In this document: one piece after another, positions 44,271 through 54,841 of the stretch
Layout: the number at the start of each line of letters is the position of its first letter
Position numbering within the stretch: position 1 is the first letter of the stretch
Assembly: GCF_014696355.1 (NCBI RefSeq)
Contig: NZ_JACJQA010000027.1
Coordinates: 62,001 to 126,000 of the forward strand
Length of the DNA: 64,000 nt
Direction: 5' to 3'
Source of the DNA: Pseudanabaena sp. FACHB-1998
GTDB lineage: Bacteria > Cyanobacteriota > Cyanobacteriia > Pseudanabaenales > Pseudanabaenaceae
Made by a program: the position numbers and the translations under genes
Notes under the pieces: generated by a model
What the model was told of the DNA's origin: nothing
Database searches by the model: none
Seen by the model: the letters and a program-made list of their open reading frames with translations, nothing else

Positions 44271-46235
44271 ATGCTGTCCCCTCCCAAAACATTCACCATG
44301 ACGGACGCAAGTATCGACCATAAGACAGATATTTTAATAAAAACCCATGATCCTGACCAGTCCGATCTGTCCGCCTTAAAGGGCGATCGCCTGTTTCGCT
44401 CGATTATGGAAAATGTCGCCGACTTGATTGCGGTAGTTGATGCCAATGGCTATCGCATTTATAACAGTCCTTCCTACGAGCGAGTGTTGGGCTATACATC
44501 CGCCGAACTCCAAGGCACATGGGCTTACGACAAAATCCATCCCGACGATCGCAAACAGGTTTTAGAAGCTGCCGCCGAGACTTTACAGACGGGAGTGGGC
44601 AAGATTTTAGAATATCGGATGCAGCATAAGGACGGAACTTGGCGATTTCTAGAGTCTTCAGGGAGCGTAATTCGCAGTGAGCAGGGCAATGTGCAGAATA
44701 TCGTGATAGTTGCTCATGACATTAGCGATCGCAAAATCGAGCAGTGGGAACGTCGGCGTGCCGAAAGAGAACTAGAGCGATCGCGCCAAAGCTATAAGGA
44801 TTTGGTGCGGCGAGAGGAAATGCTAAACCGTCGTCTGGCTAGCCAAATTCGCAATTCCCTCGACTTTAATACGATCATTGCCACGGCGGTCAATGAGGTG
44901 CAGGATTTATTGCTGATCGATCTCTGCAATTTCTTTTGGTATGTGCCGAATACAGAGCCGCCCGAATTTCAACTAGTGCATTTTGCGACTAGCCAAAATC
45001 CACAGGCTGTAAATGTGCATACCTATCCCCTTTCGCAATTGCCCTCCGTAGGCAAACGCTTACTTACACAGGAAATAGTCCAAATTCAATCGATTTATAC
45101 TAATTCGACCTTAGATGATACTAGCCGTGATCTTTTGTCGCAACGGGGTTTTACTTCTCAGTTATTTGTACCGATCAAAACCCGATCGCAAAAGTTAGGG
45201 GTAATTGTCGCCGCCCATTGCCAAGGTAGTCGTCCTTGGAATGCCGATGAAGTGGAGCTATTGCAATCGGTGGCGAACCAATTGGCGATCGCCATTGACC
45301 AAGCTGAGTTATTTGACTCCGCCCAAGCCAATGCCGCCAAAGCTCAAGCCCAAGCCTTAAAACTCGAACAAGCGATCGCCGATCTTCAAAAGACCCAAAC
45401 TCAACTAATTCAAACCGAAAAAATGTCTAGCTTGGGGCAGTTAGTCGCAGGTGTAGCCCATGAGATTAACAATCCCGTCAACTTTATCTATGGCAACCTC
45501 AATCACGCTAGTCGCTCCGTTCAAAGTCTATTAGAGGTGATCGGGCTTTATCGCCAAAATTACCCAGAAACAATTCCTGAGCTTGAGAATTTCTTAGAAG
45601 AAGTTGATTTTGAATTTCTGCAACAAGATTTGCCGAAAATGTTGAGTTCCATGAAGATTGGGGCGGAGCGCATCAGACAAATTGTGCTGTCCCTGAGAAA
45701 TTTTTCGCGTACCGATCAAGAAGGTCGCAAACCTTTCAATATCCATGAAGGTTTGGATAACACCCTATTAATTTTGCAAAATCGCTTTAAAGCCTTTGGC
45801 GATCGCCCTGCGATTAATCTCACCAAGAAATATGGCGATATTCCTTTGGTCTATGCCTATGCGGGGCAGCTTAATCAAGTATTTATGAATATCCTCAGCA
45901 ATGCGATCGATGCGATCGATGAGCAGACCCAGCAATTAGACAACAGTGAGATTTGCATTACTACCGCCTTAAAACCACCCAATACGGATGATGCCGAACC
46001 AATTGTATTAATTCGGATTAGCGATAATGGTCATGGAATTCCTGAAGACATTCGCAAAAAACTATTCGATCCATTTTTTACCACCAAACCAGTGGGCAAA
46101 GGTACTGGTTTAGGTTTATCCATTAGTTATCAAATTGTCGTCGAAAAGCATCAAGGCAAATTGGAATGTTTATCGACTTTAGGCAAAGGATCGGAGTTTA
46201 GAATAGAAATCCCCCTTGGTTCTCCAAAATCATAA
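44271..46235 (+). CDS. PAS-GAF sensor histidine kinase
   Basis: A 654-aa cytosolic kinase. PAS/PAC about 40-165 ([19 protein letters not shown]), GAF about 195-345 ([19 protein letters not shown]), coiled coil, dimerisation/His domain with the phosphorylated His in [20 protein letters not shown] (near residue 397), then HATPase with [20 protein letters not shown] and [13 protein letters not shown]. An ATG at 44298 is an alternative start. No regulator is adjacent. Confidence 0.9.
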   Translation: MLSPPKTFTMTDASIDHKTDILIKTHDPDQSDLSALKGDRLFRSIMENVADLIAVVDANGYRIYNSPSYERVLGYTSAELQGTWAYDKIHPDDRKQVLEAAAETLQTGVGKILEYRMQHKDGTWRFLESSGSVIRSEQGNVQNIVIVAHDISDRKIEQWERRRAERELERSRQSYKDLVRREEMLNRRLASQIRNSLDFNTIIATAVNEVQDLLLIDLCNFFWYVPNTEPPEFQLVHFATSQNPQAVNVHTYPLSQLPSVGKRLLTQEIVQIQSIYTNSTLDDTSRDLLSQRGFTSQLFVPIKTRSQKLGVIVAAHCQGSRPWNADEVELLQSVANQLAIAIDQAELFDSAQANAAKAQAQALKLEQAIADLQKTQTQLIQTEKMSSLGQLVAGVAHEINNPVNFIYGNLNHASRSVQSLLEVIGLYRQNYPETIPELENFLEEVDFEFLQQDLPKMLSSMKIGAERIRQIVLSLRNFSRTDQEGRKPFNIHEGLDNTLLILQNRFKAFGDRPAINLTKKYGDIPLVYAYAGQLNQVFMNILSNAIDAIDEQTQQLDNSEICITTALKPPNTDDAEPIVLIRISDNGHGIPEDIRKKLFDPFFTTKPVGKGTGLGLSISYQIVVEKHQGKLECLSTLGKGSEFRIEIPLGSPKS

Positions 46236-46263
46236 ATACTACCGTACAAAGCACCGCAGTATT

Positions 46264-47721
46264 TTAGAAAGAACCTCTAGCAAATAGCCTTGGCGCGGGA
46301 CTGCGGAATAGATATTTTAAGTCCTTTTGGCGATCGCTAACTGACTCGGGACCATATCCCCAGAGGCTCTTGTAATAAAAGAAAGAAATGCCTAATCCCC
46401 GTTCTTGGGCGGTGATTACTTGAGAATAGACCCGAGACATGGGTACATTGCTATTGCGTAGTCCCGACAAAATACCAATACCTGTCGAGATTTTATTTTG
46501 GACTTCCACAATTTCCGCGCGACTCACCTGCGAACGAAAATCATCAAGATCATTGCGATATACCTGCACAATCAATTCATCCACAATATTTTGGCGAACC
46601 CAGCCTAACCAGTCCTGAAGTTGTTGCTTATAGGCAAATTCATAATAGTTGGGCGATACCGAGAAAATTACATTGGGCTTGCGTTGTTTGACGGCTTTGT
46701 TGAGATTTGCCATAAATGCTGTCAACTTATTTGCCCGCCAACGCACCCAAGCAGGGTCATCGACATCGGCAGGCGCATCTTTTTTTGTTTCCTGTTTGTA
46801 GAGACTCAGCGTGTAGCGATCGTATCCAAAGGTTTTCGGCAAACTGGTGTGATCGTCAAATTGAATGCCATCAAGATCATAATTAGTCACAGCTTCCAGC
46901 ACCAGCTCCGTCAGAAATTTCTGAACTTCAGGATGGAAAGGATTTAGCCAAGCTACCTCCCCTGCGGCTGTAATTGAGGTGGTGTCGCCATTGCGTTCTT
47001 GGGTGAGCCAATTGGGATGGGTGAGGGCTAACTCTGAGGTGGGGGGAGCCATAAACCCAAACTCAAACCAAGGCATGACCAATAAGTCATGCTGGTGAGC
47101 CTGTGCGATGATATCCGCCACAATATCCTGTCCTTCGGAACCACGATAGACAAAGGGCTGAATCCCTTCGCGTTGAGCCACGGAACTGGGATACATCACA
47201 TAGCCGCCGTTCCAAACTACAGGATAAATAGTATTAAAATTTAGCTGCTTAAGCTGTTGGAGGGCTTCGCTAAGCTGCTTGCGATCGCTAAACATTGTAA
47301 AGTCATTACTGGTAAGCCAAACACCTCGAATTTCCTGCTTCTTATTAACAATGGTTGGATTAACAGGCGGAAGGGGTGGGATTAATGGCTGGGGTAAAAG
47401 CTGGGCATTTTTTGGCGATGATGATGGGGATTGTTTAGATTGCTGGTTACGTGGAGATTGATTGCGCTGAGAATTACTCTGGGATTGCTTGCGCTGCGAT
47501 TGGGGAGAGGTTTGGGCGATCGCTTGATCAGCTTGATCATTGAATATAAAACTAGGCAAAAAGCTATGCAGAACTAATGTGAAGGCAAAAGCAATCGCAA
47601 ATATCAAAGCAAAAAATGCTGACAAAAAACGTTTGCGCGATCGCTGTTTCAAAGTAAATTTCCTCCAATTTTGAGACATGAAACTTAAGAGAATTCGTTT
47701 CATGAGTTGCATTAGTTGCAT
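46264..47721 (-). CDS. GH10-like (DUF187) glycosidase-like lipid- or exported protein
   Basis: A 485-aa protein with an N-terminal membrane/signal segment (residues about 33-60), a Ser/Gln/Pro-rich linker, then a glycosidase-like barrel: IRGVWLTSNDFTMFSD, NFNTIYPVVWNGGYVM, PWFEFGFMAPP, YDLDGIQFDDHTSLP. This matches the GHL10/DUF187 family, likely acting on polysaccharide or peptidoglycan outside the cytoplasm. The substrate is unknown. Upstream 47722-48082 holds only repeats. Confidence 0.85.
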   Translation of the reverse strand: MQLMQLMKRILLSFMSQNWRKFTLKQRSRKRFLSAFFALIFAIAFAFTLVLHSFLPSFIFNDQADQAIAQTSPQSQRKQSQSNSQRNQSPRNQQSKQSPSSSPKNAQLLPQPLIPPLPPVNPTIVNKKQEIRGVWLTSNDFTMFSDRKQLSEALQQLKQLNFNTIYPVVWNGGYVMYPSSVAQREGIQPFVYRGSEGQDIVADIIAQAHQHDLLVMPWFEFGFMAPPTSELALTHPNWLTQERNGDTTSITAAGEVAWLNPFHPEVQKFLTELVLEAVTNYDLDGIQFDDHTSLPKTFGYDRYTLSLYKQETKKDAPADVDDPAWVRWRANKLTAFMANLNKAVKQRKPNVIFSVSPNYYEFAYKQQLQDWLGWVRQNIVDELIVQVYRNDLDDFRSQVSRAEIVEVQNKISTGIGILSGLRNSNVPMSRVYSQVITAQERGLGISFFYYKSLWGYGPESVSDRQKDLKYLFRSPAPRLFARGSF

Positions 47722-47910
47722 AAATATGAATAATTAAGCTAAGTAAAAATACTGATCGCTATTCTCATTGTAAAGCAGCAAATTCTCAGATTATAGCGCC
47801 TACTCTTTTGGTGGGAACTAATTAATTTGAGTATATGTTTGAGTGTGTGATGGAACTTGGTATCACAGCAAGCGTCTTTTTGCCGAAACATCCAAGTAAT
47901 ATTGAGGTTT

Positions 47911-48053
47911 TGATTTTACCTACGCAAAATTAAAACCTCAATCAGTAATAACAATTCAGAAAAGTGTAGACACACTTTTCTGAATTAAAACCCACACCCA
48001 GTAAGGTTTTAAAAACTAAAAATGGCAGCGCCATTTTTAGTTTTGGTATAAGT
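47911..48053. repeat. Hairpin pair and family-B element, copy 3
   Basis: ATTGAGGTTTT pairs with AAAACCTCAAT (47911-47952). Family-B part 47953-48053: CAGAAAAGTGTAG hairpin, CCCACACCCAGTAAGGTTTT, then AACTAAAAATGGC hairpin. Divergent location between the GH10-like and alr genes. Confidence 0.6.
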
Positions 48054-48082
48054 TCGTTTTATCGCATGAGGAGTGCGCCTTA

Positions 48083-49252
48083 ATGCTCAAGCAAAATCAC
48101 CGCGCATGGGTAGAAGTCGATCTTTCGGCAATTAAACATAACGTGCAGCAATTGAAATCCCTCTTAACTGCACCAACAGAGTTAATGGCAATCGTGAAAG
48201 CTGATGCTTATGGGCATGGAGCGATCGATGTCAGTCAAGTAGCGATCGAGGCGGGGGCTGCTTGGTTAGGAGTAGCGACCATTCCCGAAGGGATTCAGTT
48301 ACGCCATGCAGGAATTACGGCTCCCATTGTGATTTTAGGCGCAACGAATGGAATTGATGAGATTAAGGCGATTGCCGAATATCGTTTGCAACCCACCATC
48401 TGCAACCCTAAGCAAGCGCTGATCTATCATGAAGTGCTTGCTACAATTCAAGAACAGGTTTCTGTCCATCTCAAAATCGATACGGGAATGTCACGCCTAG
48501 GCGTGAATTGGCAAGAGGCGATGGCCTTTGTACAGTTAGTGCAGCACTTGCCCAATTTAGAAATTACGAGTATCTATTCCCATTTTGCAACTGCCGATGA
48601 TCGCGATCGCCGCTTTATGCATTTGCAAGCCCAAAGATTTGAGCAGGTCATCACCGCCCTGAAAGCCGAAGATTTTCATGCGCCCCGCATTCATATTTGC
48701 AATACGGCTGCCATGTTGAGCGAGCCGCATCTGCATTACGACATCGTGCGGACAGGGCTAGGACTCTATGGACTTTATCCCGCACCGCATCTACAAAGTT
48801 ACCTAGATCTGCGCCCCGCCCTCACGGTAAAAGCTCGGATCACTCAAGTCAAAGAAATCAGCGCTGGCACAAGCGTCAGCTATGGACAATCCTTTATTGC
48901 CCCGCAGGATATGAAAATGGCTACTGTAGCGATCGGTTATGCTGATGGCATTCCGCGAGGCTTGTCCAATCGGATTCGCGTCTCCGTCAATGGTCAAAAA
49001 GTTGCTCAAATTGGCACAATTACGATGGATCAATGTGCGATCGATGTGAGTCATGTCCCCAATATAAATGTGGGCGATGTAGTCACCTTTTTAGGCAGCG
49101 ATTCCGAAAATACTGCCGATGATTGGGCAAATCTAGTAGGCACAATCTCTTGGGAAATCCTGTGTGGTTTTAAGCATCGCCTACCAAGAATCAATATCAC
49201 CAAAACAGTTGATTTGACAGATAGAAGACTATTTAGTAGCGATCACATTTAG
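48083..49252 (+). CDS. alr: Alanine racemase
   Basis: A 389-aa PLP enzyme making D-Ala for peptidoglycan. The Schiff-base lysine is in LMAIVKADAYGHGAIDVS; the second catalytic Tyr lies in GTSVSYGQSFIAP; GYADGIPRG and TMDQCAID are typical. Full length. The 3' end overlaps the minus-strand methyltransferase by 24 bp. GAGGAG upstream serves as ribosome site. Confidence 0.95.
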   Translation: MLKQNHRAWVEVDLSAIKHNVQQLKSLLTAPTELMAIVKADAYGHGAIDVSQVAIEAGAAWLGVATIPEGIQLRHAGITAPIVILGATNGIDEIKAIAEYRLQPTICNPKQALIYHEVLATIQEQVSVHLKIDTGMSRLGVNWQEAMAFVQLVQHLPNLEITSIYSHFATADDRDRRFMHLQAQRFEQVITALKAEDFHAPRIHICNTAAMLSEPHLHYDIVRTGLGLYGLYPAPHLQSYLDLRPALTVKARITQVKEISAGTSVSYGQSFIAPQDMKMATVAIGYADGIPRGLSNRIRVSVNGQKVAQIGTITMDQCAIDVSHVPNINVGDVVTFLGSDSENTADDWANLVGTISWEILCGFKHRLPRINITKTVDLTDRRLFSSDHI

Positions 49253-49747
49253 ACTGATTGGAGTATTCAAAATATAGTAATTACTACAATCCTGAAATAG
49301 ATTAAATTCAGATACTCTGTTGCAGCCTTCAAAACCAATCTCAGCTAAATACATACAAAGGATGTCAAAATCAAATCCAACTTTGTGAACATCATATTGA
49401 TTAGTCTGTCCACCAAACATAACCCTCATAATATGTATTCGAGTCATTACATCTAGGTCGGGTCGTGAATATAGCCAACTTAAAGTACGCAAGTCAGGAA
49501 CACTTATCATCAATTGTCCTCCCTTTTTTAGGACTCGATGCCATTCGCCCAAAGTGAATACAACTTCATTGTAGAGGGAATGATGAAAATGTTCTAAAAC
49601 ATGACTAGTGTAAATCGCGTCAATTGACTCATCTTCAAATTGACTTAGATCACCTGCATCCCCGATATAGTCAACTTCTGGACGCTTTTCAATATCAAAT
49701 ATCTTCCAATCTGGATGTGCTTCTTGTCCACCAATATGTAACTTCAT
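49229..49747 (-). CDS. SAM-dependent methyltransferase-like protein
   Basis: A 172-aa class I methyltransferase-like protein: the acidic loop DAGDLSQFEDESIDAIYTSH, then VLEHFHHSLYNEV and KKGGQLMISVPD. The usual N-terminal glycine motif is reduced to KLHIGGQE. It overlaps the OGT-like gene by ATGA (4 bp), so the two are translationally coupled; a sugar- or protein-modification role is inferred. Confidence 0.75.
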   Translation of the reverse strand: MKLHIGGQEAHPDWKIFDIEKRPEVDYIGDAGDLSQFEDESIDAIYTSHVLEHFHHSLYNEVVFTLGEWHRVLKKGGQLMISVPDLRTLSWLYSRPDLDVMTRIHIMRVMFGGQTNQYDVHKVGFDFDILCMYLAEIGFEGCNRVSEFNLFQDCSNYYILNTPISLNVIATK

Positions 49748-52700
49748 TTGATTTTCTTTTCTGCAACTAAGGTGTTCAATAGATTATACATATCACTTGC
49801 CAGTTTTTGAGGATTCCATAACGGAGCTAGCGACTCAGTATATTTAGAACTGATCAATTTCTCTTTGATTGAATTTCTTAGTAATGGATCTATGCCATAC
49901 TTAACTCCCCACTCAATATAATCTTCCCAATTATTTGCAATACCTTCATTAATACCAAGAGATTGTAAAAACGAATATCCCATTCTAGAGAAAGATTGTT
50001 CTCCTTTTCTTGTTACCACTGGTAAGTTAAACCATAGAGACTCTAAGTTATGAGTGCCACCATTGTAAGGATAGGCATCTAAGTATATATCTGCTAAGGA
50101 ATATATAGAACGATGCTCTTCTTCTGTTTCTGCAGGAAATACTGTGCGAATTCTATCAAAATCAACTAGTAACGATTGGCAAATTTCGAGATAAATTGCT
50201 CTTATTGATTCAATTTCTCCATCACACCTAATCAATAAAATGCTATCTGGGACTCTCTTAAGAATTTTTATATGAGAATTAGCACTTTCTAGATTAAATT
50301 TTCTTGGTGGAGCTGAATATAGATATACAACTTGTTCAGGGGAAATGTTAAGAGAATTTCTATATAAGTCTCGATCTATTTCTACAGCGTCAAATCCAGA
50401 TACAGCCATATGGGAATCTGGAAGTCTAAGTATTTGTTCGGTATAAAATGTTTCAACGTCCTTTGGATGAGTGTACCAATCTCCCAAGAAATAGTTGTTA
50501 GAAGTAATATAAGGAGCATCAAATCCCAGCCAAGTAACACATATCGTACTCTCTGAATGGAAACAGATTGCTTCAATATTAGCAGGTATTGTAATGGAAT
50601 CAAGATCAATTAGTACATCTAATTTGTCTCGATACATCTGCTCTAGAGTAGAATTCGTATCTAGAACGTTTGAAGAAGAACTAAAATCTGAATTTATCCT
50701 GTCATTTTCAAGCTTGTCGATTTCAGAGAAGTAAAATGCCTCTGCACATTCAATAAATTTCTTAGTTCGTTCATCTGGATTGATCTTATCAAGGCTATAC
50801 AGAAAAATGTGAGGAGTGAGCTTAGATAATTCCTTAATACTGTCTAAACTGCACCATCCAACAGAATGTCTTTTAAAACCTGAAGATACTATTCCAATCC
50901 TCAATTGATGGGATTGTAATGATTCGCGAAATCCAGAAATAGTTATATTATTCTGATAATCTATCTCAAAAATATTTTTTCTTGTCTTCCTCCATAGAAC
51001 ATTTGCTGGTTTAATAAATTTCTCAAAATAAAGACTTCCAATAAGCTTGAATAGTTTGCTATTTAATTTCAAATTATCTCTCAAACTAACTATATAAAAT
51101 GCTGACTGATAATAGATACAAGCAATTTCTGCTTTTGTTAAATTGTCAGAATTGTTATATATGTAGTCTTCTAGCTCAATCACTAACTCTTCGACCAAAT
51201 AACCTAACCCAGCTTTACAGTACACAGAAATATAGTTAGACAAAGCTCTGACTCGATCATCTTGTGAGTACCTCATAAAGTTCTCTACAAGGTTCTTCTG
51301 CAAAGGCAAATCCCTCCCTATCGGAGAGTCAGGTGTGTTTAATATATCAATGAGATAACAATAGGCTTCGCCAAGGCTTGGATCTAACTTAATAGCTGCT
51401 TGAAAATAGTATATTGCTTCAGATAATCTGTCTTTAAATTTAGCTAGAGTGCAACCCATATTGCAATATGCTAAAGCCATATCAGGAGACAAGTCTATAG
51501 CTTTTTGTAGGTGAGAAATAGCTTCAAGAAACTTTCCTCGAGCAGATAAAGCAACAGCATAACTACAATGAGCAGAAGCTGATTTGGGATTAATACGCAG
51601 AGCATTACGATAGCTTTTAGCAGCTTTTTCTATAGAGTTGATCTCTAGATAAGCACTACCCAAAGCAAGATAAGTATCAAGGTCAAAGGGGGAAATTTCA
51701 ATAACTTTTAAGAAACATTCAATTGCATCTTCCACTTTGTGGCGTTTCATCATAATAACGCCTAAGTTATAAATAGAATTGCTGTGTTCGGGATTAAGAG
51801 CTATTGCTTTTTGTAAATTATCTACAGCTCGATCTAGATAGCCCATCTGATTAAGGGCGATCCCCATGTTGTAATAAGCATCAATATAGGCAGGATCGAG
51901 ATTGATCGCTCTTTGTAAGTGGATAATCGCGGAATTAAGGTCACCAGTTTGAGCAAGAGCAATACCTCGATAATTATTTTCTTCTGCTTCAATGACACTT
52001 TCCCATTTCTCAGGTAACATTTCTAATTTTGAGACTTCTCGATTTATATACCTATTCCACATCTCTGAATAGGCGTTTTCTATCTCTCTAGCGAATTGCT
52101 TGGAATTCCATAAAGGAGCCGTCCGCTTTGCATTTTTTATCTTTTGTGAGATCTGTTGTCTTAAGTTTTTGTCTTTACCTAATTTCACTCCCCACTCTAC
52201 ATATTCTTCATCTGTCCATGCAATTCCCTCAGAGATTCCTGCATTAGTCATTAGGGCAAATCCATTACGGGCTGTGAACATTTCTCCAGCTTTAGTTACT
52301 ATGGGAATTTCTAGCCATAAAGCTTCAAGGTTTGTTGTAGCTCCATTATAGAAATAAGTATCCAAAATGACATCCGCTATCATCAAGTTAGCACGATGAA
52401 CTTCTTCAGTAGGAGTTTTTGATAGCAAACGTATGCGTTCTGGAGATATCCCTTCACTAGTTGCAATTTCCGAAATATAGGGCTTAAAATCTGATTCTTT
52501 GGCTTTATTCTTATACAGCAGAAAACTGTTAGGAACTTGAGATAAGATTTGCATCTGCAATCGCAAAAAATCTGGATTTAGCTTATGACATTCTTGAACG
52601 CATAAGTATACAATCGCGTCATTAGGAATGCCTAAATCTTCTCTCTTTAGATTAGATACTCCTACTTCAAAGCCTTCTATAGCTATATATGTTCGAGGTA

Positions 52701-54330
52701 ACCTCCAAATCTGAGCATTGTAATAAGATTCAGCTTGTGGAGGAAGAACATATGGATCTGCTATAAAATAATCAATAGCAGGGATGCCTGATTCATCACT
52801 ACCTAACCAACTAACTTGAATTGGAGCAGGCTTGAGAGCTAAGACTGCTAGAACATTAATGCTGGTAAGCATATCAAGTTCAATGAGAATATCAATGGCA
52901 TCGTTCTGAATCTGTTCGGCAACTAAACGAACACCTAATACCCTAGATTCATCATCTATTACTAAGCTATGAAAATGAGTGACTGAATTCTTAATTGCAT
53001 AATGAATATGGTCTTCAGTTGGATTGATGGAATAGACAAAAATATCATATTTCTCAAGATCGTGATTTGTGAGAAGCCACCTACTAAGCCAACCGACAGA
53101 ATGACGGCGAATACAATCAGATATATAGCCAATTCTTAATTTTCTAGACTTATTGACTAATCTACTTGCTTGAAAAGAAGATGAAAATGTGCCTAATTGC
53201 TTGCGTATTTCTCTTTGATAATAAGTTCCTAACTTACCAAAGAAATCATGATTATCCTTAGTATTTTCAATTAGATAATTAGAAAATATTGCATTAGTAG
53301 CTAGATAAAAGAGTTCGTTAAGATCGTCTATCGGTTCTTGTCTTTCTAGCATGATATTAGCTAAAGTTTTATATTGAGCATAGGCATTGTATGCATCGTG
53401 CCATTTGACTCCAGAGTTTAAATAACTTCTGGTAACTGCATAGTAAGCAGCCATTTTCCCTAAGTCATTATTGCTTTTTTGCGCTAAGGATTTAGCAATT
53501 TTCGCAGCTTCTAGATTTAGCTGTATGTTCTGATATGTAGAGCTTAAGGCTTTTAGAAGTAAGATGGAATCTGGAAGAACTCCGAGACAAGCTCTAATAT
53601 AAACAGATTGAATTTGCAAAGGAATTGGATATGTTGCTTTTAAAATAGAAAAAACTATTTCATTCTTTAAATCTAATTCAACTTTTTCGAGAACTAACTT
53701 TATTAAACTAATTTCTAAATCTAATTTAGTTTCTAGAAAATCGAGAAATTCATAAGGGACATGAACATTGAAATCAATAGTACAAATTTTCTGTAACTCC
53801 TTAATTTCTTGATCTGTAGCAGAACTATTATCTACCTTCTTTTTCGGCGTATCAGTTATTACTGTTTGAAGCAAGGACTTGAGAGCAAATATTTCTTTGT
53901 CACTAAAATTGCCATCATGCTGTTGAAGAATTTCGATTAATTGATAAATATATTCATCAGGGATAATCCCTAAAGTTTGATCTAAGCTAATCTGGATCAA
54001 TGCACTCAGGTTCCCAATACTATCAGGACAAACTTCATTTAAATGCTGGCGAATTAGTAAGGCTATAGCTAAATCAGATTGAGTAGTGAAACGATTGGCT
54101 TCGGAATTTAATATTTTTTCTAGAGTTAAAATCCATGATTCGACGTCTTCAAGGGAGTCTATAACGCTTGACCAAATTATATGTGCTTCAGCTTCTCTTT
54201 TCTGCAATAGAAGAGTCAAGCCTAGATAGCCATAATTATCCATCCGATCTGGCTTTTTTGATATTTCCTGCTCATAAAGCTGGATAGCTTGTGAGTAATT
54301 TCCTTGAATTAGCTGATGGTATGCTTTCAT
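49744..54330 (-). CDS. TPR / O-GlcNAc-transferase-like protein with two catalytic modules
   Basis: A 1528-aa protein. Residues about 1-390: TPR and helical repeats. Residues 395-760: first OGT/SPINDLY-like module (LRIGYISDCIRRHSVGWLS, CHKLNPDFLRLQM, YNGATTNLEALW). Residues 785-1000: a block of about six TPRs (DPAYIDAYYNMGIALNQMGY). Residues 1142-1528: a second module (LRIGIVSSGFKRHSVGWCS, RKFNLES, YPYNGGTHNLESLW). Each keeps the His and Lys of the family; both lack the His of the NGHTT motif (A, G). Probably cytosolic O-glycosylation of Ser/Thr. Adjacent pilin is a possible substrate (inference). AT-rich. Confidence 0.85.
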   Translation of the reverse strand: MKAYHQLIQGNYSQAIQLYEQEISKKPDRMDNYGYLGLTLLLQKREAEAHIIWSSVIDSLEDVESWILTLEKILNSEANRFTTQSDLAIALLIRQHLNEVCPDSIGNLSALIQISLDQTLGIIPDEYIYQLIEILQQHDGNFSDKEIFALKSLLQTVITDTPKKKVDNSSATDQEIKELQKICTIDFNVHVPYEFLDFLETKLDLEISLIKLVLEKVELDLKNEIVFSILKATYPIPLQIQSVYIRACLGVLPDSILLLKALSSTYQNIQLNLEAAKIAKSLAQKSNNDLGKMAAYYAVTRSYLNSGVKWHDAYNAYAQYKTLANIMLERQEPIDDLNELFYLATNAIFSNYLIENTKDNHDFFGKLGTYYQREIRKQLGTFSSSFQASRLVNKSRKLRIGYISDCIRRHSVGWLSRWLLTNHDLEKYDIFVYSINPTEDHIHYAIKNSVTHFHSLVIDDESRVLGVRLVAEQIQNDAIDILIELDMLTSINVLAVLALKPAPIQVSWLGSDESGIPAIDYFIADPYVLPPQAESYYNAQIWRLPRTYIAIEGFEVGVSNLKREDLGIPNDAIVYLCVQECHKLNPDFLRLQMQILSQVPNSFLLYKNKAKESDFKPYISEIATSEGISPERIRLLSKTPTEEVHRANLMIADVILDTYFYNGATTNLEALWLEIPIVTKAGEMFTARNGFALMTNAGISEGIAWTDEEYVEWGVKLGKDKNLRQQISQKIKNAKRTAPLWNSKQFAREIENAYSEMWNRYINREVSKLEMLPEKWESVIEAEENNYRGIALAQTGDLNSAIIHLQRAINLDPAYIDAYYNMGIALNQMGYLDRAVDNLQKAIALNPEHSNSIYNLGVIMMKRHKVEDAIECFLKVIEISPFDLDTYLALGSAYLEINSIEKAAKSYRNALRINPKSASAHCSYAVALSARGKFLEAISHLQKAIDLSPDMALAYCNMGCTLAKFKDRLSEAIYYFQAAIKLDPSLGEAYCYLIDILNTPDSPIGRDLPLQKNLVENFMRYSQDDRVRALSNYISVYCKAGLGYLVEELVIELEDYIYNNSDNLTKAEIACIYYQSAFYIVSLRDNLKLNSKLFKLIGSLYFEKFIKPANVLWRKTRKNIFEIDYQNNITISGFRESLQSHQLRIGIVSSGFKRHSVGWCSLDSIKELSKLTPHIFLYSLDKINPDERTKKFIECAEAFYFSEIDKLENDRINSDFSSSSNVLDTNSTLEQMYRDKLDVLIDLDSITIPANIEAICFHSESTICVTWLGFDAPYITSNNYFLGDWYTHPKDVETFYTEQILRLPDSHMAVSGFDAVEIDRDLYRNSLNISPEQVVYLYSAPPRKFNLESANSHIKILKRVPDSILLIRCDGEIESIRAIYLEICQSLLVDFDRIRTVFPAETEEEHRSIYSLADIYLDAYPYNGGTHNLESLWFNLPVVTRKGEQSFSRMGYSFLQSLGINEGIANNWEDYIEWGVKYGIDPLLRNSIKEKLISSKYTESLAPLWNPQKLASDMYNLLNTLVAEKKIK

Positions 54331-54608
54331 TTGTATGTTTACAGTTTAAATACTCTATCAAGTACCTTATTAAAAATTAGCAAAACCTTAGAGCAGGTTT
54401 TCCATTCATAAATCATAAGGACGTGGCTAAAAGCCAAAAATTAGTAAGGAATAATTAACAACCTTCAGTTATTGACTGTAATTGACTGTAAAAGTATTGT
54501 AATCTTTTTAGCCTATACCTTAGATCTTTAAAATATAAAGATATCTTAAAAAACTAGTATCATCAAGAAAATATTATCTTAGTGCCTAAGTATCTGGGCG
54601 CAATTAAA

Positions 54609-54653
54609 TATAGCCCAAAAAAGTTAGATAACATCTGACTTTTTTGGGCTATA
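54609..54653. repeat. 21-bp-arm palindrome between pilin and OGT genes
   Basis: TATAGCCCAAAAAAGTTAGA... pairs with its complement around AAC, one mismatch. Preceded by AATTAAATATA, as in the family-D elements. On the minus strand it can terminate the pilin transcript before the OGT-like gene. The rest of 54331-54841 has no gene. Confidence 0.6.
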
Positions 54654-54841
54654 AACGTTAGAGGTGTTTTTGAGTGTGAAATAGGTAAGATCTAGAAATT
54701 AGGCAAGTAGACCTAATCGTGTTTCTATGATTTTAGAAATATCTATTTCATGTCAAAGTCAGCAATGCCACATTAGGAAATGTCGGTGGATCGAAAATGT
54801 ATTTACTAGATCAATCCAGTAAATACATAATTAATTACCTA

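Noticed and set aside
54331-54841. Missing pil genes or a tRNA in the pilin/OGT gap
   Set aside because: Only AT-rich sequence and one palindrome were found; no tRNA cloverleaf or conserved frame.
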